The position numbers and the translations under genes are program-made. Positions 40,226 to 48,708 of a stretch of DNA of 64,000 nucleotides are shown here, one piece after another; position 1 is the stretch's first letter; every line of letters begins with the position of its first letter. The notes under the pieces were generated by a model. It worked only from the letters and a program-made list of their open reading frames with translations, was not told the origin of the DNA and ran no database searches. Origin of the DNA: an uncultured Prevotellaceae bacterium (lineage in GTDB: Bacteria; Bacteroidota; Bacteroidia; Bacteroidales; Bacteroidaceae); the NCBI GenBank assembly GCA_900316505.1, contig ONDH01000006.1, positions 62,001 through 126,000 of the forward strand, read 5' to 3'.

Positions 40226-41536
40226 ATGTTACAGAAACTATTTGGATTTGACGCTACGCAACATAAGATGCGTACAGAGGTCTATGCAGGTGTGACCACT
40301 TTTCTCACCATGGCCTATGTTTTGGCCGTGAATCCAGGAATCTTCAGTGCGCTTGAGCCGCAGGGAATGCCCACTGGTGCGGTATTTACCGCCACTGTAT
40401 TGGCCTCCGTCGTTGGTTCCTTGGTGATGGCTATTTATGCCAAGAAACCTTTTGGGTTGGCACCTGGTATGGGCATCAACGCTTTTTTTGTCTTTACTGT
40501 CTGTCTGGGGATGGGCCACAGCTGGCAGTTCGCGCTGACTGCAGTCTTCATCGAGGGTGTCCTTTTTGTCCTCCTTTCACTTTTCAAAGTCAGGGAGTTG
40601 ATTGCCAACGCTATTCCAACAGGAATGAAGTCTGCCATCGGATGGGGTATAGGCCTATTCATCGCCTTTATCGGACTGCAGAACTGCGGCATCATCATTG
40701 CTGACAAGAGTACACAGGTGGCACTTGCGAACTTTGACAAGCCTTCGGTTGTTCTGTCACTTATCGGTCTCGTTATCTGCGGATTGCTGGTGGTCAGGAA
40801 TATCCGTGGAGGGCTCCTCTGGGGAATCCTTCTGACAGCGCTTATCGGCATCCCGATGGGCGTGACCCATTTCGGTGAAATCATTTCCTCTCCGCCATCG
40901 CTGGCTCCAATCTTCCTTCAGTTTGAGTGGAGCCATATTCTTTCGTGGGACATGTTGGTCGTGGTGATGACCTTCCTCTTTGTCGATCTTTTTGACACCA
41001 TTGGCACCTTGATTGCTGTTTCTTTGAAGGCTGATATGGTGGATAAGGATGGCAAGGTGGACGGTGTTGGTCGCATGCTGATGGCTGATGCTGTGGCCAC
41101 CACCGTTGGTGCCTGTCTGGGCACTTCCACCACTACCACCTATGTGGAGAGTGCTGCAGGTGTGGCTGTGGGTGGCCGTACAGGTCTTACTGCCTTTGTC
41201 GTGGCATTCTGCTTTGCATTGGCGCTATTTTTCAGTCCTCTGTTCCTCGCCATTCCCGCTGCTGCCACAGGTCCTGCGCTCATCCTTGTGGGCGTCATGA
41301 TGTGCATGAACACCACCAGTATAGATTGGGGTGACTATACGGAGGTCATTCCCGCCTTCGTCACCATCTTGTTGATGCCGCTGAGTTACAGTATTAGCGA
41401 CGGCATCATGCTGGGCATTATCATGTTTGTGCTGATGAAGTTCGGTAAGGGTATGAAGGGCATCCGTCAGATTAGCCCCACCATGTGGGTGCTTTTTGCG
41501 CTTTTTGTGCTCCGCTATGTGCAAAAGGCTCTGTAG
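40226..41536 (+). CDS. NCS2-family purine permease (AzgA/PbuG-type)
   Basis: Start ATG 40226 (MLQKLFGFDATQHKMRTEV), 436 residues. Twelve or so transmembrane segments with signatures of the AzgA/GhxP subfamily: TFLTMAYVLAVNPGIFS, FGLAPGMGINAFF, FLFVDLFDTIGTL, and GTSTTTTYVESAAG. These proton symporters import hypoxanthine, guanine or adenine. A clean promoter lies just upstream and no operon partner follows, so it is transcribed alone. The specific purine cannot be read. Confidence 0.93.
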   Translation: MLQKLFGFDATQHKMRTEVYAGVTTFLTMAYVLAVNPGIFSALEPQGMPTGAVFTATVLASVVGSLVMAIYAKKPFGLAPGMGINAFFVFTVCLGMGHSWQFALTAVFIEGVLFVLLSLFKVRELIANAIPTGMKSAIGWGIGLFIAFIGLQNCGIIIADKSTQVALANFDKPSVVLSLIGLVICGLLVVRNIRGGLLWGILLTALIGIPMGVTHFGEIISSPPSLAPIFLQFEWSHILSWDMLVVVMTFLFVDLFDTIGTLIAVSLKADMVDKDGKVDGVGRMLMADAVATTVGACLGTSTTTTYVESAAGVAVGGRTGLTAFVVAFCFALALFFSPLFLAIPAAATGPALILVGVMMCMNTTSIDWGDYTEVIPAFVTILLMPLSYSISDGIMLGIIMFVLMKFGKGMKGIRQISPTMWVLFALFVLRYVQKAL

Positions 41537-41623
41537 CGTAAAATGATGAAATCATCCTTGATTTTGACGAAATTTTAGGGGGGATGACCATTTTCTTGGA
41601 AAAAAATTAAAAATAATGGTGTT

Positions 41624-41658
41624 TTTTGTGTTGGTGTGGAGAAAAGATTGTAATTTTG
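41624..41658 (+). promoter_or_regulatory. Promoter of the WecA-like/cupin gene
   Basis: TTTTG (41624-41628) and TAATTTTG (41651-41658) spaced by 22 bp match the Bacteroidetes -33/-7 pattern. It leaves a leader of about 120 nt before ATG 41784. Confidence 0.65.
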
Positions 41659-41783
41659 TATTCAAATAGTGAATGTTGAATCATGGCGAGTCAGCTGAAC
41701 CTACTTGTATGGGACAGAATCGCTGAGTGACGAGATGACGGAGAGACGTGATTATTTAATACTATCTATCAAAAAGAGATTTT

Positions 41784-43235
41784 ATGAATACTTGGGTACT
41801 GTATATCATTATAGCGGTTGTCTTGGTTGCTGCTGAGTTGGTGTATTTTCGCGTTGCGGATAAGTACAACCTTGTAGAAAAGCAAAAAGAAAATGGTCAC
41901 ATTTCTACGATTACACGTAGAGGTGGTGGTGTCATTTTTTTGCTATCTATCGTTATCTGGGGTCTGATGATGTTGCTGTTGGGGAATGAGATTTTAGATT
42001 ATATCCCGTTTTTATGCGGATTGTTGCTTGTTGCGGGAATAAGTTTTGTGGAAGAGTTCCGCTCTGTACCTGAATCTGTGCGCGTAGCTATCCATTTTGT
42101 TGCCATGGGGCTCATGTTTTGGGGGATGGGCGTCATGTATTGGAATCTGTGGTGGAAACTATTGATTGCTCTCATCGTGTTTGTAGGAGCCATGAATGTC
42201 ATCGGTTTTATGGATGGCATCAATGGGATTACAGCAGGGTACAGTTTTGTAGTGTTGTTGTCGTTATTCTTGCTGAATAACCAATTCGATGAGCCCTTTA
42301 TGCTTGACTCCCTCCTTGGAGTGTCAATATTGGGAGTTGTCGTGTTTGGTTTCTATAATTTCAGACCAGGCGGAAAAGCAAAAGCATTTGCTGGTTCTGT
42401 GGGTTCAGTGGGGATTTCCTTTATCATATTGTTTGCCATTGGCAAATTGATTATCAAGACGGGTGATGTCACATGGTTGGCATTTCTTTTGGTCTATGGC
42501 GTTGACGGCTGTCTGACTATCATTCATCAGGCTATCAAACGTAAGGGTTTAGGACGGGCACACCGCAAGCATGCTTACCAACTGATGGCGAATGAACTGG
42601 AAATGAATCATGTGGTTGTGTCTGTTATCTATATGACCATCCAATTGATTATTTCTCTGGCCATGATTTATCTTGTCCCTGACACATTGGAGGCGCATTG
42701 GACCTATGTGATTGTTGTGGCATTGGTGCTGAGTGTGGCTTACATACTCTTCATGAAGAAATATTATTATCTTTATGAATTGTATCTACGTCGACTGAAA
42801 CAAAAAACATGTGACAAAATCACACAAACGCTATTGGGACGTCTTACATCGCAGGCAAAGGCGTCACCAGGACTGCAGATGAACTATGAACTTGGGAATG
42901 CTGCCAAGGGCCTTTCCCAAAGGACGCTGAATGCGATAGAACCAGAGTCTGTTGTGCCTATCCATCGACATCAGAAGAGTTCGGAAACTGTAGTGTGTTT
43001 GCGAGGACGATTGGTCGTGGAATTTTATGATGTTTTGGAACGTCGTTGTATAGAAACTCAAGAATTATCGCCTAATGGGGCTTTGATTGCATTGAATATA
43101 ACAGAGGGCCAGTGGCATACAGTGCGAGCACTGGAAAGCGGAACGGTGGTTCTGTTGGTGAAGGATGGAAGGTATGAGGCAATCAAACAGACGCTTGTAT
43201 ATACCAACGGACATTATGAGTTGGTTCGGAACTGA
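41784..43235 (+). CDS. WecA/MraY-family glycosyl-1-phosphate transferase fused to a WbuC-type cupin
   Basis: This is a 483-residue fusion. Residues 1-335 are a polytopic GT4-type polyprenyl-phosphate transferase: about ten membrane segments, ITRRGGGVIF, NVIGFMDGINGITAGYS (catalytic Asp region), GVDGCLTI and GRAHRKHAYQLM (HRKH loop). Residues 342-483 are a soluble cupin (DKITQTLLGRLTSQAK; IHRHQKSSETVVCLRG with H394, H396, E401; GQWHTVRALESGT), similar to the WbuC cupins at 24156 and 27111. The transferase should attach a HexNAc-1-phosphate to undecaprenyl phosphate at the inner membrane, with the cupin on the cytosolic side. The fusion links WbuC directly with this sugar-lipid step. Confidence 0.87.
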   Translation: MNTWVLYIIIAVVLVAAELVYFRVADKYNLVEKQKENGHISTITRRGGGVIFLLSIVIWGLMMLLLGNEILDYIPFLCGLLLVAGISFVEEFRSVPESVRVAIHFVAMGLMFWGMGVMYWNLWWKLLIALIVFVGAMNVIGFMDGINGITAGYSFVVLLSLFLLNNQFDEPFMLDSLLGVSILGVVVFGFYNFRPGGKAKAFAGSVGSVGISFIILFAIGKLIIKTGDVTWLAFLLVYGVDGCLTIIHQAIKRKGLGRAHRKHAYQLMANELEMNHVVVSVIYMTIQLIISLAMIYLVPDTLEAHWTYVIVVALVLSVAYILFMKKYYYLYELYLRRLKQKTCDKITQTLLGRLTSQAKASPGLQMNYELGNAAKGLSQRTLNAIEPESVVPIHRHQKSSETVVCLRGRLVVEFYDVLERRCIETQELSPNGALIALNITEGQWHTVRALESGTVVLLVKDGRYEAIKQTLVYTNGHYELVRN

Positions 43236-43279
43236 AAATGTGAAGTGATAGGTGTGAAATAAGCTATAATGGAAGATGT

Positions 43280-45214
43280 ATGAAAAATCCATTTGACAAG
43301 ATATTAAACTGGTATTTTACTAAGAACTCGCTCCCATATTGGAGCATCTTTCTGATTGATTGTGGCACCATTGCGGTGAGTGGTGTGATGGTGTATTGGG
43401 CTTTCCATAATGATGACATGCTGGTGGCAAACATGATTCCGCTGTTGAACACCGTGGCTTGTTTCATCGTGCTGAGTATTCCGGGCTTTAAGATATTCCA
43501 TACGTATTCGGGCTTTATGCGTTATTCAAGTTTTGTTGACTTGATGCGTACGGTGTATAGTAATTCCTTGGCGTTAGTGTTGGCTCTGATAGCACAGAAA
43601 GGAATGGATTTGTTGCCACAGGCCCATTTTGTTCATTTCGATGCCACGAAAATTCTTTTACTCTATTTGATCGCCACTATGATGATGTGGGCTCTGAGAG
43701 TTTTTGTGAAGACTTTGTATGATGTAGCTTTCTCGAACACGGGGGCGATGCGTGTGTTGATTTATGGTGCCATGTCAGAAGGTGTGGGGTTGGCAAAAAG
43801 TATTATGACGGCACGCCCCAGAAAATATGCAGTGAAAGGATTCATCACCCACTATAAGCACACCAAGCATCAGCGGATTATGGGCGAAAAAGTGTACTCG
43901 GTAGATGAGGACATCGCCACCATCATCCGTAAGAATAAGATTGAAGGAGTCTTGGTGGCGCCTTATAGAACCAAAGAGTTCCGTAATAATCAGGAGATTC
44001 AAGATGTAATTCTTGGTGCAGGGGCAAAGATATTGATGGCTCAGAGTGCCATTGAGATGACAGCTGAAAATGATGGGATGCTCACTGATTTCAGTAACGT
44101 GCAGATGCGCGAGGTGAGCGTTGAAGAGTTGTTGCCTCGTTCGGAAATTAGGGTGGATATGAAATCCATAGGCGAATTCTTGGAAGGTCAGCGTGTGCTG
44201 ATTACAGGTAGCGCAGGTTCCATTGGTGCGGAAATCGTGCGTCAAGTGGCAAAACTGAAACCTGCCGCCTTGATGCTGATAGACCAGGCAGAAACTCCGC
44301 AGCACGATATTCGGTTGATGATGAAGAACGAATTCCCCGACATCCCAGCGGAGACTTTGGTGACGAGCATCAGTCATTCCCACAGAATGGATGCTGTGTT
44401 TGGTGCATTCCGTCCAGATTACGTGTTCCACGCTGCGGCGTATAAGCATGTACCAATGATGGAGGATAATCCGTGCGAGGCAGTATTGAATAATGTGTAT
44501 GGCACCAAAGTGATAGCTGACATGAGTGTGAAGTACGGAGCAAAGAAATTTGTGATGGTATCCACAGATAAGGCTGTGAATCCGACCAACGTGATGGGTT
44601 GCTCGAAGCGTATTTGCGAAATCTATGTACAGGCATTGGATTTGGACCTGAAGCAGAAGCGTGCTGCCAAGACACAGTTTGTCACCACTCGTTTTGGCAA
44701 TGTGTTGGGTAGTAATGGTTCCGTCATCCCTCTGTTCCGCGAACAGATTAAGAATGGTGGTCCGGTGACGGTGACAGACGAGCGAATCGTGCGTTTCTTT
44801 ATGCTGATACCGGAGGCATGTAAGCTGGTGCTTGAAGCTGGTACGAAGGGTAATGGCGGTGAGATATTCGTGTTTGACATGGGTAAACCCGTGAGAATTG
44901 CAGATTTGGCTAAACGTATGATTAAACTGTCGGGTGCCAAGAATGTGCAGATTCAGTTCACAGGTTTGCGTCCCGGAGAGAAGCTCTATGAGGAGGTGCT
45001 CAATGAACTTGAAGGTACAAAACCCACCTTCCATGAGAAAATCCGCATAGCGGAAGTTCGTGAATATGACTTTGGTCAGGTATGCAACGACATTAACGAA
45101 CTGATAGAGATAGCGAAACGCTACGATGGGATGGAAACGGTGAGAAAGATGAAGGAAATGGTTCCGGAGTTCAAGAGTAACAACTCTGTGTATGAGGTGC
45201 TGGATGGAAAGTGA
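43280..45214 (+). CDS. Nucleoside-diphosphate-sugar 4,6-dehydratase (PglF/CapD/WbpM family)
   Basis: This 644-residue membrane-anchored short-chain dehydrogenase has four transmembrane segments at the N-terminus (about residues 18-130), then a small Rossmann-type domain (AMRVLIYGAMSEGVG), then the catalytic NAD domain with VLITGSAGSIGAEIVRQ, HAAAYKHVPMMEDNP, VSTDKAVNPTNVMGCSKR and GLRPGEKLYEEVLN. The enzymes make UDP-4-keto-6-deoxy-HexNAc from UDP-GlcNAc. Product probably feeds the aminotransferase at 25224. It follows the WecA-cupin fusion by 44 bp and is followed by a strong terminator. Confidence 0.93.
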   Translation: MKNPFDKILNWYFTKNSLPYWSIFLIDCGTIAVSGVMVYWAFHNDDMLVANMIPLLNTVACFIVLSIPGFKIFHTYSGFMRYSSFVDLMRTVYSNSLALVLALIAQKGMDLLPQAHFVHFDATKILLLYLIATMMMWALRVFVKTLYDVAFSNTGAMRVLIYGAMSEGVGLAKSIMTARPRKYAVKGFITHYKHTKHQRIMGEKVYSVDEDIATIIRKNKIEGVLVAPYRTKEFRNNQEIQDVILGAGAKILMAQSAIEMTAENDGMLTDFSNVQMREVSVEELLPRSEIRVDMKSIGEFLEGQRVLITGSAGSIGAEIVRQVAKLKPAALMLIDQAETPQHDIRLMMKNEFPDIPAETLVTSISHSHRMDAVFGAFRPDYVFHAAAYKHVPMMEDNPCEAVLNNVYGTKVIADMSVKYGAKKFVMVSTDKAVNPTNVMGCSKRICEIYVQALDLDLKQKRAAKTQFVTTRFGNVLGSNGSVIPLFREQIKNGGPVTVTDERIVRFFMLIPEACKLVLEAGTKGNGGEIFVFDMGKPVRIADLAKRMIKLSGAKNVQIQFTGLRPGEKLYEEVLNELEGTKPTFHEKIRIAEVREYDFGQVCNDINELIEIAKRYDGMETVRKMKEMVPEFKSNNSVYEVLDGK

Positions 45215-45286
45215 GATGTGTGAAGTAAGATGTAAGAGGTATGATGTAAGAAGGATGAAGGATGAGGTAGGAGGTGAGAGTAATAA

Positions 45287-45326
45287 GAAAGGGATGCGAT
45301 AAGACAAATCGCATCCCTTTCTTGTT
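45287..45326 (+). terminator. Strong terminator after the dehydratase gene
   Basis: A perfect 14-bp inverted repeat GAAAGGGATGCGAT (45287-45300) with ATCGCATCCCTTTC (45308-45321), 7-nt loop, then TTG and TTATTATT. Between gene and hairpin are GATGTAAGA-type purine-rich heptad-like repeats (45216-45283). Confidence 0.88.
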
Positions 45327-45679
45327 ATTATTGTGCTCACTTATTCGTACCGTTGAGCTATGCTCGAAGGTTCTCTCGAATGTTGGCTTCGCCTTCCTCA
45401 GTCACGACTCGGCATAATTCAAATACATTTGATTCTGCTCTCGCTGCTCTTTCGGTTCGATAATACAAAAGAAAATACTTTTTTCCTTTGTATTATGCTC
45501 ACTTATTCGTACCGTTGAGCTATGCTCGAAGGTGGGATGCGCCTCAACAATAAAAATAAAATCACTTTTATTTTGTATTGTGTTCGGCTTTCACTACCGT
45601 TGAACTGCGTTCGAAGGTTCTCTCGCTCGATAATACAAAAGAAAATACTTTTTTCCTTTGTATTATGCTCACTTATTCG
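45327..45679. repeat. Repeated promoter-like block upstream of rhaB
   Basis: The phrase GCTCACTTATTCGTACC occurs at about 45332, 45487 and 45667. The AATACAAAAGAAAATAC...CCTTTGTATT palindrome occurs twice (about 45462-45486 and 45631-45666), and CTCGAAGGTTCTCTCG-type sequence at about 45364 and 45610. Only the copy nearest rhaB has an intact TACCTTTG; the earlier ones read TACCGTTG. No gene is seen in this stretch. Confidence 0.75.
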
Positions 45680-45687
45680 TACCTTTG
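45657..45687 (+). promoter_or_regulatory. Promoter of the rhamnose operon
   Basis: TTTG (45657-45660) and TACCTTTG (45680-45687) lie 19 bp apart, the ideal Bacteroidetes arrangement. The rhaB start follows 32 bp later. The AATACAAA/TTTGTATT palindrome overlaps the -33 box and is a candidate operator for a rhamnose regulator. No rhaR-type regulator gene is in the window. Confidence 0.75.
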
Positions 45688-45718
45688 TGCCCGACTAAGC
45701 TAACTAGATTAACCATAC

Positions 45719-47188
45719 ATGGCAAAAACCAACTTTTTTGCAGTCGATTTGGGTGCGACCAGTGGACGCACTATCTTGGGGACGATTGTTGAGGGAAAAC
45801 TCCAACAGCGGGAACTGACTCGTTTCCCCAATCACATCATTGAGACGGGTGGACATTTCTTTTGGGACATCTTCGCGTTGTATCATGAAATCATTCGTGG
45901 ACTGAAAATTGTGGCGGATGAGGGGATTGTGCTCACCTCCATCGGTATAGATACATGGGGCGTGGATTTTGTGATGATAGGCAAAGACGGGGGTGTGCTA
46001 CGTAATCCCTATTGTTACCGTGACCCCCAAACTGATGGGGCGATGGATGAATATTTCAAACTGGTGCCCAAAGAACGACTTTATGCAAAGACCGGTATCC
46101 AGTTCATGCCATTCAACTCACTTTTCCAATTGGCGACTTTGAGAAAGAACCATGATTCTGCTTTGGATGTTGCGGATAAGATACTGTTTGTGCCTGATGC
46201 ATTGATGTATATGTTGACGGGAGAGGCAGTGTGTGAATACACCATTCTCTCAACAAGCCAGATGCTGGATCCCCGTACAAGACGGATTGCTCCCGAGCTG
46301 ATTGAGGTGATAGGATTGAAGGAAAGTCAGTTCGGACGTTATGTGAACCCATGTGACAAGGTGGGTGTGCTGACACCTGAAGTGCAGCGTATGACAGGTC
46401 TGGGTGCAGTGCCTGTGGTGGCAGTGGCTGGACATGACACGGGAGCTGCAGTGGCAGCCGTGCCTGCTAAGAACGAACGGTTTGCCTATCTCAGTTGCGG
46501 TACGTGGTCGCTCTTGGGCATTGAGACGAAGGAGGCTATCATCTCTGAGCAGAGCTATCAGTATAACTTCACCAACGAGGGTGGGGTGGAAGGAACCATC
46601 CGTTTCCTGAAGAATATCTGTGGCATGTGGCTTCTGGAACGTTGCCGCAAAGAATGGACAGATGCTCCTGCTGATGTCAACCAGGTCAACCAGGATAGCA
46701 TGGAGGTGGCTCCATTCCAGCGCTTTATCTTCCCTGATGCTCCAGATTTCGCCAATCCTGTCAGCATGGTTGAGGCCATACAGAAGTATTGCAAAAAGAC
46801 AGGGCAGACGGTGCCGCATGATTATAAGACGATGGCGCGCTGCATTTTCGAGAGCCTCGCTATGCGTTATCGTCAAGTGTTGGGCTATCTGAAAGACATG
46901 GCACCGTTCCCCATCGAGCGGCTGCATGTCATTGGAGGTGGTTCGCGCAACGGTTATCTGATGCAGATGACAGCCAACAGCATCGGTATGCCTGTCGTGA
47001 CAGGACCTGTGGAAGGAACAGCCATCGGCAATATCATGTTGCAAGCCAAGGCCGCGGGTTTGGTGAACGATTTGTTTGAGATGCGGAAGATGATAGCTGA
47101 CAACATCGAGACCAAGACGTTTCTGCCACAAGACACTGCGGCATGGGATGAGGCATATAAGAAGTATGGGGAAAGAATAGGGAGTTAA
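45719..47188 (+). CDS. rhaB: Rhamnulokinase
   Basis: This FGGY-family sugar kinase of 489 residues has FFAVDLGATSGRTILG (phosphate 1 loop), GIDTWGVDF, GHDTGAAVAAVP (adenosine loop region) and HVIGGGSRNGYLMQMTANS. GTKLS-type features and the downstream rhaA and rhaD genes identify rhamnulose as substrate: it forms L-rhamnulose-1-phosphate from ATP. First gene of the rhamnose operon, behind a clear promoter. The standard E. coli length is 489. Confidence 0.95.
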   Translation: MAKTNFFAVDLGATSGRTILGTIVEGKLQQRELTRFPNHIIETGGHFFWDIFALYHEIIRGLKIVADEGIVLTSIGIDTWGVDFVMIGKDGGVLRNPYCYRDPQTDGAMDEYFKLVPKERLYAKTGIQFMPFNSLFQLATLRKNHDSALDVADKILFVPDALMYMLTGEAVCEYTILSTSQMLDPRTRRIAPELIEVIGLKESQFGRYVNPCDKVGVLTPEVQRMTGLGAVPVVAVAGHDTGAAVAAVPAKNERFAYLSCGTWSLLGIETKEAIISEQSYQYNFTNEGGVEGTIRFLKNICGMWLLERCRKEWTDAPADVNQVNQDSMEVAPFQRFIFPDAPDFANPVSMVEAIQKYCKKTGQTVPHDYKTMARCIFESLAMRYRQVLGYLKDMAPFPIERLHVIGGGSRNGYLMQMTANSIGMPVVTGPVEGTAIGNIMLQAKAAGLVNDLFEMRKMIADNIETKTFLPQDTAAWDEAYKKYGERIGS

Positions 47189-47244
47189 AGTTGAAGTTAA
47201 ATAGGGAGTTAATGGAGTTAACGACGATACCCGGTCAATGAAAA

Positions 47245-47288
47245 TTAGGAATGAGGAATTAGGAATGAGGAATTAGGAATGAGGAATT
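47245..47288 (+). repeat. Tandem 14-bp repeat between rhaB and rhaA
   Basis: About three units of TTAGGAATGAGGAA occur in tandem, equivalent to six heptads. The rest of the 229-bp gap holds AT-rich filler with GTCAATTGTCAA. No gene is seen. Confidence 0.85.
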
Positions 47289-47417
47289 GCCATGCGGGGT
47301 GTGACTGTCAATTGTCAACTAAGCAAACGTCGCTCACTTCGAGCGAAGCGCTCACTATGGTAACTTCATGAACTTCATATAAATAAATTAAATAACTAAC
47401 TAAAACCTAACAAATCA

Positions 47418-48671
47418 ATGAAAGAAGAATTGGTAAAAAAAGCGTATGAGGTGGCGAAAGAACGCTATGCTGAAATTGGAGTGGACACAGAGGCTGTGTT
47501 GCAGCAACTTCAAGATTTCCATCTGTCGCTCCACTGCTGGCAGGCTGATGACGTGCATGGATTCGAGGTGCAGGCAGGTGCCATGAGCGGTGGCATCCAG
47601 AGTACGGGTGACTTTCCTGGTGCAGCCCGCAACATCGATGAACTTCGTGCAGACATCCTTAAGGCAAAGAGCCTGATTCCCGGCAAGCACCGTCTGAACT
47701 TGCATGAGATATATGGTGACTTCAAAGGCAAGGTCGTGGATAGAGACGAGGTGACTGTGGAGTATTTCCAATCGTGGATTGACTGGGCAAAGGAAAATGA
47801 TACCCTGCTCGATTTCAACTCGTCCTCCTTCTCCCATCCCAAGAGCGGCAGTCTCTCGTTGGCAAACCCGAATAAGGGTATCCGCGACTTCTGGATTGAG
47901 CACACAAAGCGTTGCCGCGACATAGCCAATGCAATGGGTGAGGCACAGGGAGACCCCTGCATCATGAACCTATGGGTGCACGACGGATGTAAGGACGTGA
48001 GTGTGAACCATGCCATGTACCGCAACTTGCTCAAGCAGTCGTTGGACGAGATTTTCGAGAAGAAGCAGCCCTATATGAAAGACTGTATTGAAGGTAAGGT
48101 GTTCGGTATCGGTTTGGAGAGCTTCACCGTAGGATCCCACGATTTTTACACGGCATACGCAGCCAAATACGACAAGATTCTCACAATCGACACGGGACAC
48201 TATCATCCCACAGAGATGCCGGGTGACAAAGTGAGTGCCGTGTTGCCGTTTGTCAAGGAACTTATGCTCCATGTAAGCCGTCCGGTGCGTTGGGACAGTG
48301 ATCATGTGACTATTATGGACGACCCCACTCAAGACCTCTTCTTCGAGATTGTCCGTGCTGGTGCTCTTGACCGTGTTCACTATGGTCTCGATTTCTTCGA
48401 TGGCAGCATCAATCGCATTGGTGCCTATGTCATCGGTTCCCGTTCAGCCCAGAAGTGTATGCTCCGTGCATTGCTTGAACCTCGTGACACCATTTCCGAG
48501 TTGGAACTGGCAGGGGAAGGCTATAAGGTGCTTGCCCTTATTGAGGAGCAGAAAGCCATGCCATGGCAGGCTGTCTATGACGAGTTTTGTCTGCGCAACA
48601 ATGTGCCAGTGGGTGATGGTTTCATTGCAGAGATAGAGCAATACGAGAAAGCTGTGACCAGTAAGAGGTAA
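47418..48671 (+). CDS. rhaA: L-rhamnose isomerase
   Basis: The 417-residue cytoplasmic enzyme converts L-rhamnose to L-rhamnulose. Family-typical segments: SLHCWQADDVHGFEV, HRLNLHEIYGDF, LDFNSSSFSHPKSGSLSLA, IMNLWVHDGCKDV, GLESFTVGSHDFY, IDTGHYHPTEM and FDGSINRIGAY. The metal-binding Glu, Asp and His residues lie in the barrel strands. Length matches E. coli RhaA (419). It follows rhaB and precedes the permease in the catabolic operon. Confidence 0.96.
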   Translation: MKEELVKKAYEVAKERYAEIGVDTEAVLQQLQDFHLSLHCWQADDVHGFEVQAGAMSGGIQSTGDFPGAARNIDELRADILKAKSLIPGKHRLNLHEIYGDFKGKVVDRDEVTVEYFQSWIDWAKENDTLLDFNSSSFSHPKSGSLSLANPNKGIRDFWIEHTKRCRDIANAMGEAQGDPCIMNLWVHDGCKDVSVNHAMYRNLLKQSLDEIFEKKQPYMKDCIEGKVFGIGLESFTVGSHDFYTAYAAKYDKILTIDTGHYHPTEMPGDKVSAVLPFVKELMLHVSRPVRWDSDHVTIMDDPTQDLFFEIVRAGALDRVHYGLDFFDGSINRIGAYVIGSRSAQKCMLRALLEPRDTISELELAGEGYKVLALIEEQKAMPWQAVYDEFCLRNNVPVGDGFIAEIEQYEKAVTSKR

Positions 48672-48708
48672 ATCGTGTGAGACAAATTAGAAAGAAAAAA
48701 GAAAATGT

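Noticed and set aside
43775..45340. Long minus-strand open frame of 521 codons opposite the dehydratase gene
   Set aside because: It is antisense to a clearly conserved dehydratase (PglF/CapD), is His/Cys-rich with no family resemblance, and results from codon bias of the real gene.
46250..47131. 293-codon minus-strand frame opposite rhaB
   Set aside because: Shadow of the rhamnulokinase gene, with no recognisable motifs.
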